Source of the DNA: SVEL01 sp017381055
GTDB taxonomy: Bacteria; Bacillota; Clostridia; Lachnospirales; Lachnospiraceae
Assembly: GCA_036307185.1 (NCBI GenBank)
Contig: JAXJYC010000063.1
Location: 1 to 64,000, forward strand
Direction of reading: 5' to 3'
DNA: 64,000 nucleotides
Shown here: piece after piece, positions 8,395 to 17,586 of the stretch
Numbering within the stretch: the stretch's first letter is position 1
Layout of the letters: each line of letters starts with the position of its first letter
The notes under the pieces: generated by a model
The model's database searches: none
Told to the model about the DNA's origin: nothing
What the model saw: only the letters and a program-made list of their open reading frames with translations
Translations under genes and position numbers: made by a program

Positions 8395-9150
8395 ATGAAG
8401 AACATTCAGTTATCAAAAAGATTACAATATGTGGCAGATTTTATTACGCCAGGTTTAGTTCTTGCAGATATAGGAACTGATCATGGATTTATCCCTATAT
8501 ATATGGTGCTTGCAGATAAGACGCCAAAGGCGTTTGCAATGGATATAAATGAAGGACCATTGGAGAGGGCGACAGAACATATTGAGGAGAAAGGTCTAGG
8601 CGATAAAATAGAGACAAGACTTTCAGATGGTTTACAAAAGCTTAATGGAAATGAAGCAGAGGCTGTTCTTATAGCTGGTATGGGAGGCTCTCTTGTTATA
8701 AAGATTCTAGATGAGGGAAAGCATGCACTAGAGGGTGTCAAAGAGCTTGTTTTATCTCCTCATACAGAGGCTGATTTGGTAAGGGAGTATTTAAAAACTA
8801 CTGATTTTGTCATTGAGAAGGAAGGCATGGTTATAGATGCAGGCAAATATTACGTAGTTATAAAGGCTAGAAGAAGAGAAGAAAATGAACAGGGATTGCT
8901 TTATGTAAATGAGAATGAAGCCCCTGAGGGTGTGGAAGAGAAATTGTATAAAACCTTATGTACAAAGTACGGAAGAATCCTTTTAGAGGAGAAGAATGTT
9001 ATTTTAAAAGAGCTCTTAACAAAGGAGCTTGGTACATATAATAGTATATACGAAGGTTTAAAGAATAATGAAACAGAAGCAGGTTTAAAACGTAGAACTG
9101 AAATTCAGAATATTTTAGAACATTTAAACGAGGCTATTAATATTTTATAA
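8395..9150 (+). CDS. trmK: tRNA (adenine-N1)-methyltransferase TrmK (A22)
   Basis: The 251-aa SAM-dependent methyltransferase methylates N1 of A22 in bacterial tRNA. The SAM-binding fold is at the N-terminus (ADIGTDHGFIPIYMV, FAMDINEGPLERA), followed by VLIAGMGGSLVIKIL and VLSPHTEADLVREYL. The C-terminal third is helical and charged. It lies 17 bp after rpoD and 20 bp before the nucleoside kinase, in the same order as in many Clostridia. AAGGAG precedes the ATG. Confidence 0.88.
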   Translation: MKNIQLSKRLQYVADFITPGLVLADIGTDHGFIPIYMVLADKTPKAFAMDINEGPLERATEHIEEKGLGDKIETRLSDGLQKLNGNEAEAVLIAGMGGSLVIKILDEGKHALEGVKELVLSPHTEADLVREYLKTTDFVIEKEGMVIDAGKYYVVIKARRREENEQGLLYVNENEAPEGVEEKLYKTLCTKYGRILLEEKNVILKELLTKELGTYNSIYEGLKNNETEAGLKRRTEIQNILEHLNEAINIL

Positions 9151-9170
9151 TATGAAAGGGGGAATTACCC

Positions 9171-10832
9171 ATGGCAAACGTAATGGTAAATGTGTGTGGA
9201 GAAGAGAGAGAGTATCCAGCAGGTACACAATTACTTGAGGTGGCAGAGGAGTATAAGAAAATATTCCGTTATGATATAGCATTAGCTATGGTCGACAACA
9301 AACTTAGTGAGCTTACAAAAGCACTTAAGCCAAACAGTAAAGTGAAGTTCATTACAGTAGGAGAAACTTGTGGTAATCAAGCATATAGAAGAAGTGTAAC
9401 CCTTCTTATGCTTAAGGCTTTCTATGATGTGTGTGGAGAGCAGAATGTTGACAAGATAACAGTAGAGTTTTCACTTAGTAAGGGATACTACTGTACTCTA
9501 AAAGGAAATGTAAGAATAACAAGAGAGCTTCTTATGTCAGTTAAGAAGCATATGACTCAGATGGTATTTCAAAATCTTCCTATCGTTAAGAGTACTATTC
9601 CTACAGGAGAGGCGATAGAACGTTTCAAGAAGAATCGTATGCCGGACAAGGAGAGATTATTTAGCTTTAGAAGAAGTTCTATGGTTAATATTTATTCTCT
9701 TAATGGCTTTGAGGATTATTTCTATGGTTATATGCTACCATCAACTGGTTATTTAAAGTATTTCGAATTACATCCATATGATGAGGGATTTGTATTGCAG
9801 ATGCCAGTTAAGGAAGCGCCAGAAGAGGTGCCACCATTTAAGCCGCAGAATAAGCTCTTTAATATTTTGAAGGAGTCTACAAGCTGGGGAAGAATGATGG
9901 GAATCGATACAGTAGGTGCTTTAAACGAAGAGATTTCTAAGGGCAACATCAATGATATAATTCTTGTACAAGAAGCTTTGCAGGAAAAGAGAATTGCTAA
10001 TATCGCTCATCAGATTGATGAAAGACCTAATGTAAAGTTTGTTATGATAGCAGGCCCATCTTCATCAGGAAAGACAACATTTGCTCATAGATTAGCTATT
10101 CAGTTAAAGACTTTGGGCAAGAAGGTTCACACTATAGCAGTAGATGATTATTTTGTAGACAGAGAATTGACACCTAGAGATGAAAATGGTGATTACAATT
10201 TCGAGATATTAGAGGCTCTTGATGTAGAGCAGTTTAATAAGGACATGACAGCTTTAAAAAATGGTGAAGTTGTAGAGATGCCTACATTTAATTTTAAGAC
10301 AGGCAAGCGCGAATACAAGGGCAATAAGTTGCAATTAGGTGAAGGCGATATACTTGTTATTGAGGGAATTCATTGTCTTAATGATAATTTGTCATATTCT
10401 CTTGATAAGGAAAGTAAGTTTAAGATTTATATTAGTGCACTTACATCATTGAATGTAGATGAGCATAATAGAATTCCGACAACAGACGGTAGATTGATTA
10501 GAAGAATTGTAAGAGACGCAAGAACTCGTGCAACTACTGCAGAGGAGACAATAGCTAGATGGCCTTCTGTAAGAAGAGGAGAAGAACATCATATATTCCC
10601 ATTCCAGGAGGATGCAGATGCTATGTTTAACTCAGCGCTTATATATGAGGTAAGTGTTCTTAAACAATATTGTGAGCCATTGCTCTTTAGTATTCCAAAG
10701 ACTAGCCCTTATTATGCAGAGGCTAATAGATTATTAAAGTTCTTAAATTACTTCTTAGGAATTAGCAGTGAAAATATACCAAGTAATTCTTTGGTTAGAG
10801 AATTTGCAGGTGGAAGCTGTTTTAAAGTGTAG
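9171..10832 (+). CDS. Nucleoside kinase (TGS plus uridine-kinase-like domains)
   Basis: The 553-aa protein begins with a TGS/ubiquitin-like domain (residues of about 1-65) and a ThrRS/AlaRS second-additional-like middle domain. It ends in a phosphoribulokinase/uridine-kinase P-loop domain with Walker A IAGPSSSGKTTFAHRL (about residue 288) and IHCLNDNLSYSL. This architecture is widespread in Clostridia as a nucleoside kinase, probably phosphorylating uridine or a related substrate; the exact substrate is not shown by sequence. It is the last protein gene of the deoD-to-rnpB block, and rnpB has its own promoter just downstream. Confidence 0.85.
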   Translation: MANVMVNVCGEEREYPAGTQLLEVAEEYKKIFRYDIALAMVDNKLSELTKALKPNSKVKFITVGETCGNQAYRRSVTLLMLKAFYDVCGEQNVDKITVEFSLSKGYYCTLKGNVRITRELLMSVKKHMTQMVFQNLPIVKSTIPTGEAIERFKKNRMPDKERLFSFRRSSMVNIYSLNGFEDYFYGYMLPSTGYLKYFELHPYDEGFVLQMPVKEAPEEVPPFKPQNKLFNILKESTSWGRMMGIDTVGALNEEISKGNINDIILVQEALQEKRIANIAHQIDERPNVKFVMIAGPSSSGKTTFAHRLAIQLKTLGKKVHTIAVDDYFVDRELTPRDENGDYNFEILEALDVEQFNKDMTALKNGEVVEMPTFNFKTGKREYKGNKLQLGEGDILVIEGIHCLNDNLSYSLDKESKFKIYISALTSLNVDEHNRIPTTDGRLIRRIVRDARTRATTAEETIARWPSVRRGEEHHIFPFQEDADAMFNSALIYEVSVLKQYCEPLLFSIPKTSPYYAEANRLLKFLNYFLGISSENIPSNSLVREFAGGSCFKV

Positions 10833-10864
10833 TTGCTTGTAGTTGTGTAGCATCTATAATTGGA

Positions 10865-10893
10865 TTGACAAAATATATCTAAAGTGATATAAA
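10865..10893 (+). promoter_or_regulatory. rnpB promoter
   Basis: TTGACA (10865-10870) and TATAAA (10888-10893) are 17 bp apart, placing the transcription start about where the RNase P RNA fold begins. Confidence 0.75.
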
Positions 10894-10898
10894 AGGTG

Positions 10899-11324
10899 AG
10901 TGAGTAAGACGGATGGTCGCGGCTGCAGAAACGAAAGGCTGCAGGTGAGGAAAGTCCGGGCTTCATAGGGCAGGATGCCAGATAACGTCTGGTGGAGGCG
11001 ACTCTAAGGAAAGTGCAACAGAAATATACAGCTAAGCCTAAAATTTCCGTAGGAAATTTAGGCATAAGTCCGAAATTCGTGAGAATTTCGGACCAGTCTA
11101 GATGAATTGGAAATATGGATTTAGTAATGGTGGAATGGCAGTGTAAGAGACTACCGCCTGGTTGGTAACAAACAGGGCATATGTAAACCCCATCCGAAGC
11201 AAGACCGAATAGAAAGCATAAGGTGGCCCGCTTCGCTTTCGGGTAGGTCGCTTGATTTTGTTGGTGACAGCAAAACTAGATAGATGATCATCGATAACAT
11301 AACCCGGCTTATAGTTTTACTCAT
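10899..11324 (+). ncRNA. rnpB: RNase P RNA (type A)
   Basis: This is the catalytic RNA of ribonuclease P, which matures tRNA 5' ends. Universally conserved blocks are present: GAGGAAAGTCCGGGCTTC at 10948-10965 (CRI), AGGGCAGGATGCCAG, CTAAGGAAAGTGCAACAGAAA, GTAAACCCCATCCGAAGCAAGACC, and the 3' block AGATGATCATCGATAACATAACCCGGCTTA (given here only as location, 11281-11312). Two extra hairpins (TAAATTTCC and CCGAAATTC stems near 11040-11095) fill the variable P12 area. The ends are approximate. Two antisense reading frames across it are spurious. Confidence 0.95.
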
Positions 11325-11360
11325 AAAAAACACGAAGCATTTTTGCTTCGTGTTTTTTAT
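11325..11360. terminator. Bidirectional terminator of rnpB and pyrI
   Basis: ACACGAAGCA and TGCTTCGTGT form a perfect stem with an A tract before and a T tract after. It lies between convergent rnpB and pyrBI. Confidence 0.9.
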
Positions 11361-11376
11361 ATATAATTTTGTTGTT

Positions 11377-11805
11377 TTATCGATTTGTATATTTCTCTTC
11401 GCAGTATCTACAACGATAAATCTGCTTTGTTTCATCTGTTAAGTAGAAGATATGGTCTAATTCCTGCTCGATAGATGTTATACATCTAGGATTCTTGCAC
11501 TTCAAAACGTTTTTAATTGACTTAGGAAGTGTAAGCTGCTTTTTCTCTACGATAGTAGAGTCATGGATGATATTAACTGTGATATTGTGATCTACATAGC
11601 CTAAAATATCTAAGTTAATTACATCGATAGGGCACTCAATCTTGATAATGTCTTTTCTGCCCATCTTGCCGCTTTTTGCGTTCTTAATAATAGCAACCTG
11701 GCAATCTAATTTATCTAAACCGAGGTACTTATATATTTCCATTGATTTGCCAGCCTTAATATGGTCTAAAACAAATCCTTCTTTTAAGCTTCCAACATTT
11801 AACAT
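11377..11805 (-). CDS. pyrI: Aspartate carbamoyltransferase regulatory chain
   Basis: The 142-aa protein is the allosteric subunit of aspartate transcarbamoylase in pyrimidine synthesis. It begins MLNVGSLKEGFVLDHIKAGKSMEIYKYL, the nucleotide-binding N-domain. It ends with the zinc domain whose four cysteines are visible in CKNPRC and CRYCEEKY. It starts 21 bp after pyrB ends on the same strand, so the two form a pyrBI operon. AAAGGATG precedes the ATG. Confidence 0.94.
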   Translation of the reverse strand: MLNVGSLKEGFVLDHIKAGKSMEIYKYLGLDKLDCQVAIIKNAKSGKMGRKDIIKIECPIDVINLDILGYVDHNITVNIIHDSTIVEKKQLTLPKSIKNVLKCKNPRCITSIEQELDHIFYLTDETKQIYRCRYCEEKYTNR

Positions 11806-11826
11806 ATTTCATACATCCTTTCTGAA

Positions 11827-12750
11827 TTAGTTGTTATCTGTTAATCCAAGAAGTGTCAAGATGATAGCCATTCTTACGTATACACTATACTGAACCTGCT
11901 TGAAATATGCAGCACGTGGGTCATCATCAACCTCAACTGAGATTTCATTAACACGAGGAAGTGGATGAAGAACAAGCATGTCCTTGTTAGCTAAATCCAT
12001 CTTCTCTTTATCAAGAATATATGAATCCTTCAAACGAATATACTCAGCTTCGTTGAAGAAACGCTCCTGCTGAACTCTTGTCATATAGAGGATATCAAGG
12101 TCTTTTAATTTGTCCTCCATATGTGTAACTTCTTCATAAGGAATATTGTTAGCATCTAACACATCTTCTCTGATGTAGCTAGGAATTGTGAGCTCCTTAG
12201 GAGAGATAAGTACAAACTTAATATTCTCATATCTTACTAAAGATTTGATAAGTGAGTGAACTGTACGTCCAAACTTTAAGTCACCACAAAGTCCAATTGT
12301 AAGATTATCTAATCTTCCTTTTAATGAACGGATAGTCATCATATCTGTAAGAGTCTGAGTTGGATGCTGATGTCCACCGTCACCTGCATTGATAACTGGT
12401 ATACGAGACTTCATAGATGCAACAGCTGGTGCACCTTCTTTAGGATGACGCATAGCACAAATATCTGCATAACATGAAACCATACGAATTGTATCGGAAA
12501 CGCTCTCACCCTTAGAAGCTGAACTTGATGAAGCTGATGAGAAACCTAAAACAGAACCACCTAAATTAAGCATAGCTGCTTCAAAACTAAGACGTGTACG
12601 AGTACTTGGCTCGTAGAATAATGTAGCGATTTTCTTTCCCTTACAAGCTTCACTATACTTGGCTGGATTTTTCTCAATATCGCTAGCTAAATCGAGTAAC
12701 TTTGTAGTTTCTTCTACTGTAAAATCCAAAGGATTTAATAAATGTCTCAT
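11827..12750 (-). CDS. pyrB: Aspartate carbamoyltransferase catalytic chain
   Basis: The 307-aa enzyme condenses carbamoyl phosphate with aspartate, the committed step of UMP synthesis. It has the carbamoyl-phosphate signature FYEPSTRTRLSFE, the 80s loop SSSASKGES, GDGGHQHPTQTL and HPLPRVNEI. The start at 12750 (MRHLLNPLDF) is chosen over the longer frame because AGAAAGGATG precedes it and the extra 30 residues have no family counterpart. The gene leads pyrBI and is divergent from the Tad-like operon. Confidence 0.94.
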   Translation of the reverse strand: MRHLLNPLDFTVEETTKLLDLASDIEKNPAKYSEACKGKKIATLFYEPSTRTRLSFEAAMLNLGGSVLGFSSASSSSASKGESVSDTIRMVSCYADICAMRHPKEGAPAVASMKSRIPVINAGDGGHQHPTQTLTDMMTIRSLKGRLDNLTIGLCGDLKFGRTVHSLIKSLVRYENIKFVLISPKELTIPSYIREDVLDANNIPYEEVTHMEDKLKDLDILYMTRVQQERFFNEAEYIRLKDSYILDKEKMDLANKDMLVLHPLPRVNEISVEVDDDPRAAYFKQVQYSVYVRMAIILTLLGLTDNN

Positions 12751-12793
12751 AGGACACATCCTTTCTGCATAAAATGCTTTTTTAACTGTGCAT

Positions 12794-12822
12794 ATTTTAA
12801 TACAAAATTTTGCAAAAATCAA
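12794..12822 (-). promoter_or_regulatory. pyrBI promoter
   Basis: On the minus strand TTGATT (12822-12817) and TAAAAT (12799-12794) are 17 bp apart. No PyrR-type attenuator hairpin is evident in the short leader. Confidence 0.45.
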
Positions 12823-12859
12823 TGCTATTAGGGGCAACATTTTAATTATTTTTCGCCTA

Positions 12860-12888
12860 TTTACAAATGCAAAAAAAAGGAGTATGAT
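12860..12888 (+). promoter_or_regulatory. Promoter of the Tad-like operon
   Basis: TTTACA (12860-12865) and TATGAT (12883-12888) are 17 bp apart, about 85 bp upstream of the first gene. Confidence 0.45.
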
Positions 12889-12972
12889 GTATGTATCTTA
12901 TTTTTATTTTTTCAAAAATCAACTGTGAATCACAGAGAATATTTCCCAAGTTTTGTAGAGAACGGAGGAAAA

Positions 12973-13782
12973 ATGAATATTGCTTTTTGGAGTATGACTT
13001 CTGGCAGAAGTGCGACATCATGTAATATGATTGCAGTAAGTATAATGTCGACCATTGCATATTCGGTTAAGGGAACTTTACTTCAGGTCGATCAATTTAG
13101 CAGAGCGTTGGACGATGTGTTTTGTGAAAAGAGACCGTCTAATTTATTGATGGAGGAGTATTCATATTATAGTAAAAAGGGTTTGGATAAGCTGGTCGAT
13201 AAAAGTCAATTGTCAGAGCTGAGTACTGAGGATTTGCTTGATAATATAGTGCCTGTAAAAGATACGTTGATGAGCTATGTGCCTGTATCCAAAAGAACCA
13301 GTGTGGGCATAAATTACAGAGAATATAATAGTTTTACTAAAAAAATTCTTCAGGTGTTAAATTTGACTCCCCAATTGAATTTCATCGATTGTATAAATGG
13401 AGACACACCAGTAGCCAAAATTATATTAAAAGATGCAGATGTGGTAGTTGTAAATATATCTCAAGGTATGAATATTAAGGATTTAAATATTGATAAGGAT
13501 ATTTTAAAGAAGGCTGTTTTTATTATTGGAAAATACAATGAGGAATCTGAAGAAAATGTTGCTGTTATTAGACAGAAATATGGAATAGACAGAAATAATA
13601 TTGCAGTTATTCCTTATAATATTCATTTTCATGATGCTATCCATAGCGGGAAAATAGTATCGTTTTTGAGTAAATGTATGAATCCAAGAGGTGACAGTGA
13701 GGACATTACTTTTATTAATAATGTCTTTTTAGCAACGAATATGGTACTTAGAAAGGCAGGTTATGATGAAGAAAGAAAATAA
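12973..13782 (+). CDS. TadZ/CpaE-like ParA-family localisation protein
   Basis: The 269-aa protein has a MinD/ParA-like fold: an N-terminal IAFWSMTSGRSATSCNM, a LLQVDQ strand, VVVVNISQG and a late VFIIGKYNEE strand. The P-loop lacks the expected lysine pair (SGRSATS in place of KGGxGKT), as in several TadZ/CpaE proteins that place the pilus machine rather than hydrolyse ATP strongly. The start at 12973 follows GGAGGAAAA. It overlaps the TadA-like gene by 20 bp, so the two are translationally coupled. Confidence 0.7.
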   Translation: MNIAFWSMTSGRSATSCNMIAVSIMSTIAYSVKGTLLQVDQFSRALDDVFCEKRPSNLLMEEYSYYSKKGLDKLVDKSQLSELSTEDLLDNIVPVKDTLMSYVPVSKRTSVGINYREYNSFTKKILQVLNLTPQLNFIDCINGDTPVAKIILKDADVVVVNISQGMNIKDLNIDKDILKKAVFIIGKYNEESEENVAVIRQKYGIDRNNIAVIPYNIHFHDAIHSGKIVSFLSKCMNPRGDSEDITFINNVFLATNMVLRKAGYDEERK

Positions 13783-15346
13783 TCTGCTATCAGAACTTAT
13801 TGATAAGGTGAGTGATGAGATAAACGGTATTTTGCGAACTAATCTTTATGAAATTGGATTGGCTGATAAAGATTTAGAGAATCTTAAGTTAAGAAAAAGC
13901 GATTTGCGAGAGGCTCTAAGAAATAGCGGTATCGGTGATAGATATGCGAAGAAATACGTAAAACAAACTATCAGAAATATTATTATGTCTAAATTAATTC
14001 CTAATCCTGATGATTATAGTAAATATATACCTTTTGATAATATTAGCAAGCTGAGTATTAGAGAGAAATTCGATATTCTATTATATTTCTTTTCCTTGTC
14101 AGATGGTGAGATGGCCTTAGGGAGGATAATTGATGAGTATCTGTTTGAAGATGGATTATCTATTTATAAGGAGCCAGGTATTACTGAGGAACTGATAGAA
14201 CAGTTATATGAAAGGCTGGATATATATTTGTCTAAAGGTGATAGATTAGAGATTTTAGTTCAGCGTATTTATAGTCAGTATAAGGGGCTAGGTGTTATAG
14301 ATGAGATTAGAGATATGAAGATAGAGGGTGTCAGTGCTGGTGTGTCAGGACGAGAGGGAGAGCCTTCTAGTGTATGGATCATTTACAAAGGTGTAAGTAT
14401 CCATTTAGCCTTCTTAAAGTTTGAAGATGATAGGGAGCTTGAAAGAGTATGTATTAATATATATAGATATGGCTCACCTGGACAGTTGTCTAAGTCTAAG
14501 GGATATATTGTTAATGAGATGAAGGACAATTCTAGAGTTGTGGTTGTTAGGCCGCCATTTGCAGAGAACTTTGCTTTCTTTGTAAGAAAGTTTGATACTA
14601 TTGAAAATAAGCAGTTAGATCAGCTTATTACAGACGAAGGATGGCAGATGGTAGGTGAAGTGCTGAGATTGATTATTGGAGGATGTCAGGTTAGTGCTAT
14701 AACAGGTGCTCAGGGCTCTGGAAAGACAACGTTACTTATGTGTTTGATAGGCTTTATACCATCAAATTTTTCTTTGAGAATTCAGGAGCAGGCTTTTGAA
14801 CTTCATTTGCGTGAAATATATCCTATGCGAAATATTCTTACCTTTAGAGAAACAGAGTATGTGTCGGGACAGGAAGGACTAGATATACAAAAGAAAACAG
14901 ATGGAGTTGTAAATATTTTGGGAGAAGTGGCTAGTAATGATGTAGCTGCTTGGATGATACAGATGTCTCAGGTAGCATCTCTTTTCACGCTATTTACTCA
15001 CCATGCTAAGACTACAGAAAATCTAGTGAAATATTTGCGAAATGCACTTATTATTAATGGAAATTTTAATAATGAGCGAATAGCTTTAGAACAGGTAGTA
15101 GATGCAGTGCGATTTGATATACATATGGAAAGAGATGCAAAAGGTCATCGTTATATAGAACGCATAAGTGAGATTGTAACTAGTCAGGGTGCACAGTTAT
15201 ATACTGTGCGAGATGTGATAAGATTTGATGGTACTAAGTATGTTATAGCAGACGGCTTTAGTAAAGAAATTGCTAAGGAGATGAGCAAGCGTTTGAGTAA
15301 AGAGGAGGTGAAGATTCTTTATGAGAATTATTGTTTACAAAATTAG
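13763..15346 (+). CDS. TadA/CpaF-like secretion ATPase
   Basis: The 527-aa protein is a hexameric T2SS/T4P/T4SS-type ATPase that would power assembly of a Tad-like pilus or pseudopilus. The Walker A motif GAQGSGKTTLL is at about residue 316. The following LGEVASNDVAAWMIQMSQVASLFTLFTHHAKT corresponds to the Walker B and His-box region of TadA proteins, although the usual GExRGxE is degenerate. The N-terminal 250 residues form the expected helical plus N2-like domains. It overlaps both its neighbours. It is longer than typical TadA (about 430 aa). Confidence 0.82.
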   Translation: MMKKENNLLSELIDKVSDEINGILRTNLYEIGLADKDLENLKLRKSDLREALRNSGIGDRYAKKYVKQTIRNIIMSKLIPNPDDYSKYIPFDNISKLSIREKFDILLYFFSLSDGEMALGRIIDEYLFEDGLSIYKEPGITEELIEQLYERLDIYLSKGDRLEILVQRIYSQYKGLGVIDEIRDMKIEGVSAGVSGREGEPSSVWIIYKGVSIHLAFLKFEDDRELERVCINIYRYGSPGQLSKSKGYIVNEMKDNSRVVVVRPPFAENFAFFVRKFDTIENKQLDQLITDEGWQMVGEVLRLIIGGCQVSAITGAQGSGKTTLLMCLIGFIPSNFSLRIQEQAFELHLREIYPMRNILTFRETEYVSGQEGLDIQKKTDGVVNILGEVASNDVAAWMIQMSQVASLFTLFTHHAKTTENLVKYLRNALIINGNFNNERIALEQVVDAVRFDIHMERDAKGHRYIERISEIVTSQGAQLYTVRDVIRFDGTKYVIADGFSKEIAKEMSKRLSKEEVKILYENYCLQN

Positions 15347-16928
15347 CAAAAGATTTTTTTTGACATCTGATATTGTGAGACATATAGAGGCAAGAGTATC
15401 TATTCTTTATCCTGCATCAAAGAAGGCTGTCAGACAAAAGGTAGGAATGCAACTTATAAAAATGTATATTTCATGTGCTATAACAGTGATGTTTTTGCTT
15501 ATGTTTGCAGATATGTCAGTGTATTATTCAGTAGTGGTGTTAGCGACTATATATGTGATTATTGATGCAAACATACATAAGGCTTTAGATAAGTTAGAAT
15601 TTCAACTGTTAAATGAAATGCTTTCTTTTATAGAAAATGTTAAATTTAAGTTCCAGTTTGATGGAATGATTGAAGAGGCATTACTGGATGCTATAAACGA
15701 AGGGAATTATCAAATATCTATTCATGGTCAACTTATTTATAATTATTTAAGAGAAAGTTATACAAAAGACAGATGTGATTATCAAGAAGTGTGTCCTAAT
15801 CATTTTTTTCTAACATTCTATTCTCTTTGTGAATCAGTTATGAAGTATGGTGATAAAAAAACAAAGGAGGGCTCGTTATTTATTAAAAATTTAAGCTACC
15901 TAAAGGAAGATATAAATATATATATTTTAAAGCAAAAGGCTATAGAAAACACATTTATGGGTCTTACATGGATATGTATATTGCCTATATATTTTATGAA
16001 ACCGATAGAGCTTTGGGCTATGTCAAATATGCCCGCATTAGAGTCATTTTATAAGGGGAGTAGAGGAAAAGTAATTGCTATTGCGATTGCATTTATTTCT
16101 TTGCTTATTTATAAGATTATTAATAGTTTAAAACACCCTAAAACTTTTGGAAATATGAAGAAAAGATGGGTGGTTTATTTGTCATGCAATAAATATGTAG
16201 AGGGCTTTGTAACATGGTATATGAATTGCTTTGTTAATGAGATGAAATCATTAGATAAGCTTCTTAGAACTATTGTGTTTCCGTATAATATTGTGGAATT
16301 CTGTGTAAAGAGAATAGTTACGGCCTTAGCTAGCTTAAGTATAGTTATAGTGGTCTCTGTAACCTTGGGCTTTGGATGGTTTAGCTTGATTATAGGTTTG
16401 ATAATATTCTTTGTGGTTTATTATGGTCAAATCTTGGCAGTTCGTATGAAAAAGAATTTGCTGATGCTTGAAAGAGAGGATGAGATTATAAGATTTCAAG
16501 GAATAATACTTATGCTTATGCATGCAGATAAAATAACTGTAGAGCAAATTCTTTACCAACTAGAAAGGTTTGCATCAGCATTTAAAAAGCAGATAGAGGA
16601 GATGAGCGACAAATTATCATATAAGGGTAGTGCTGTCTTTAGAGAACAAAAGAATAAGTCGGATTTCTTGCCCTTTAATCGACTTATAGATGGTTTTTTG
16701 GCATGTGATGACATGTATATTTATAAGGCATTTGAAGATGTGGAAATGGATAGGCGATATTATATAGATAAGCATAAGCAGGAGAAATTGTTTTATATAG
16801 AGCAAAGAGGTGCTATAAGCAAGTTTTTATCGTTTATTCCCTTGTGTATTGTTATTATTGTTAATCTTATTGTACCTTTTGTGTTAGAAGGTATGAAACA
16901 GTTGAATTTTACAGATATAAATTTATAA
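15321..16928 (+). CDS. TadB/TadC-like inner-membrane platform protein
   Basis: The 535-aa polytopic membrane protein has hydrophobic segments near residues 47-75, 205-225, 247-265, 338-385 and 505-525. They are separated by charged helical cytoplasmic regions, the T2SSF-type pattern. Normal Tad systems use two proteins of about 300 aa; the length and the two helical-bundle halves suggest a TadB plus TadC fusion or a single enlarged platform. AGAGGAGG lies inside the end of the TadA-like gene, 26 bp before its stop, so they are coupled. The exact family is inferred mainly from context. Confidence 0.68.
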   Translation: MRIIVYKISKRFFLTSDIVRHIEARVSILYPASKKAVRQKVGMQLIKMYISCAITVMFLLMFADMSVYYSVVVLATIYVIIDANIHKALDKLEFQLLNEMLSFIENVKFKFQFDGMIEEALLDAINEGNYQISIHGQLIYNYLRESYTKDRCDYQEVCPNHFFLTFYSLCESVMKYGDKKTKEGSLFIKNLSYLKEDINIYILKQKAIENTFMGLTWICILPIYFMKPIELWAMSNMPALESFYKGSRGKVIAIAIAFISLLIYKIINSLKHPKTFGNMKKRWVVYLSCNKYVEGFVTWYMNCFVNEMKSLDKLLRTIVFPYNIVEFCVKRIVTALASLSIVIVVSVTLGFGWFSLIIGLIIFFVVYYGQILAVRMKKNLLMLEREDEIIRFQGIILMLMHADKITVEQILYQLERFASAFKKQIEEMSDKLSYKGSAVFREQKNKSDFLPFNRLIDGFLACDDMYIYKAFEDVEMDRRYYIDKHKQEKLFYIEQRGAISKFLSFIPLCIVIIVNLIVPFVLEGMKQLNFTDINL

Positions 16929-16962
16929 GTATGAAAGGAGTAGGGCTTAAGCCTGTATAGAG

Positions 16963-17409
16963 ATGGATAATAGTTTAAAAGGATTGATATTAGCTGCAGG
17001 AACAATTATTACATGTGTAGTGATTTCCTTAGGTTTTTTTATTGCAAGAGAGGCAAAAGATACAGCATCTAATGGAGCGAATCAGATAAATAAGCTTAAT
17101 TCTGAATTTGTTGAGAGCGATAAGGTTATTTATGATGGTGCAACAGTGTCTGGTAGTGAGGTTATCAATGTTATCAAGAAGTTTAAAAATGAAAAGCTTG
17201 GTATTTTAGTGAAGACAAATAAAAGTAAGACTTATTATGGATATTCCTTTGATGAAAATGATGGAGATATAATTGGTCAGGTTAATAGCAAGAATGTTGA
17301 TCCTACTGATTCTGACAGCGTTAATTATGTAAATCCATATGTAAACTTTGTAGGAAGGATTATTAGAGATAAGAACGAGGTGATTACTGGTATTGTATTT
17401 GAACAGTAG
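16963..17409 (+). CDS. Pseudopilin-like membrane-anchored protein
   Basis: The 148-aa protein has a very short N-terminus (MDNSLKG) followed by a 21-residue hydrophobic helix, then ASNGANQINKLNSEF and an extracytoplasmic domain with YDGATVSGSEVINVIKKF. This is the layout of small pilin or pseudopilin subunits. An in-frame TAA lies five codons upstream, which fixes the start at this ATG even though the nearest AAAGGAG is over 20 bp away. No recognisable prepilin peptidase is encoded in the locus. Confidence 0.6.
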   Translation: MDNSLKGLILAAGTIITCVVISLGFFIAREAKDTASNGANQINKLNSEFVESDKVIYDGATVSGSEVINVIKKFKNEKLGILVKTNKSKTYYGYSFDENDGDIIGQVNSKNVDPTDSDSVNYVNPYVNFVGRIIRDKNEVITGIVFEQ

Positions 17410-17418
17410 AGGTGTTAA

Positions 17419-17586
17419 ATGGAAAATGCGTCAAAGGTATTGATAGTAGGATTTTATGCCTGGGTGTTTGCTATGTCTATAGCAGTCATTATTTTAATGT
17501 ATGAGCAGGTTAATGAATTATATGAAAATGTAAAGGATCATGTGGTGGTGAAAAATGTACTGGAGGAGGATGTGATTGAGCGATAG
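17419..17586 (+). CDS. Small single-pass membrane protein (55 aa) in the Tad-like operon
   Basis: The frame encodes MENASKVLIVGFYAWVFAMS and continues with a hydrophobic helix to about residue 27, followed by an acidic amphipathic tail ending VLEEDVIER. GAGGTG precedes the ATG. The stop overlaps the start region of the next gene by 11 bp, so it is embedded in a run of coupled genes. It is too short for routine gene calling and is probably a minor pilin-like component. Confidence 0.6.
   Translation: MENASKVLIVGFYAWVFAMSIAVIILMYEQVNELYENVKDHVVVKNVLEEDVIER

Noticed and set aside
10748..11435. Two minus-strand frames across the RNase P RNA gene
   Set aside because: They are antisense to conserved structural RNA blocks and lack plausible starts.
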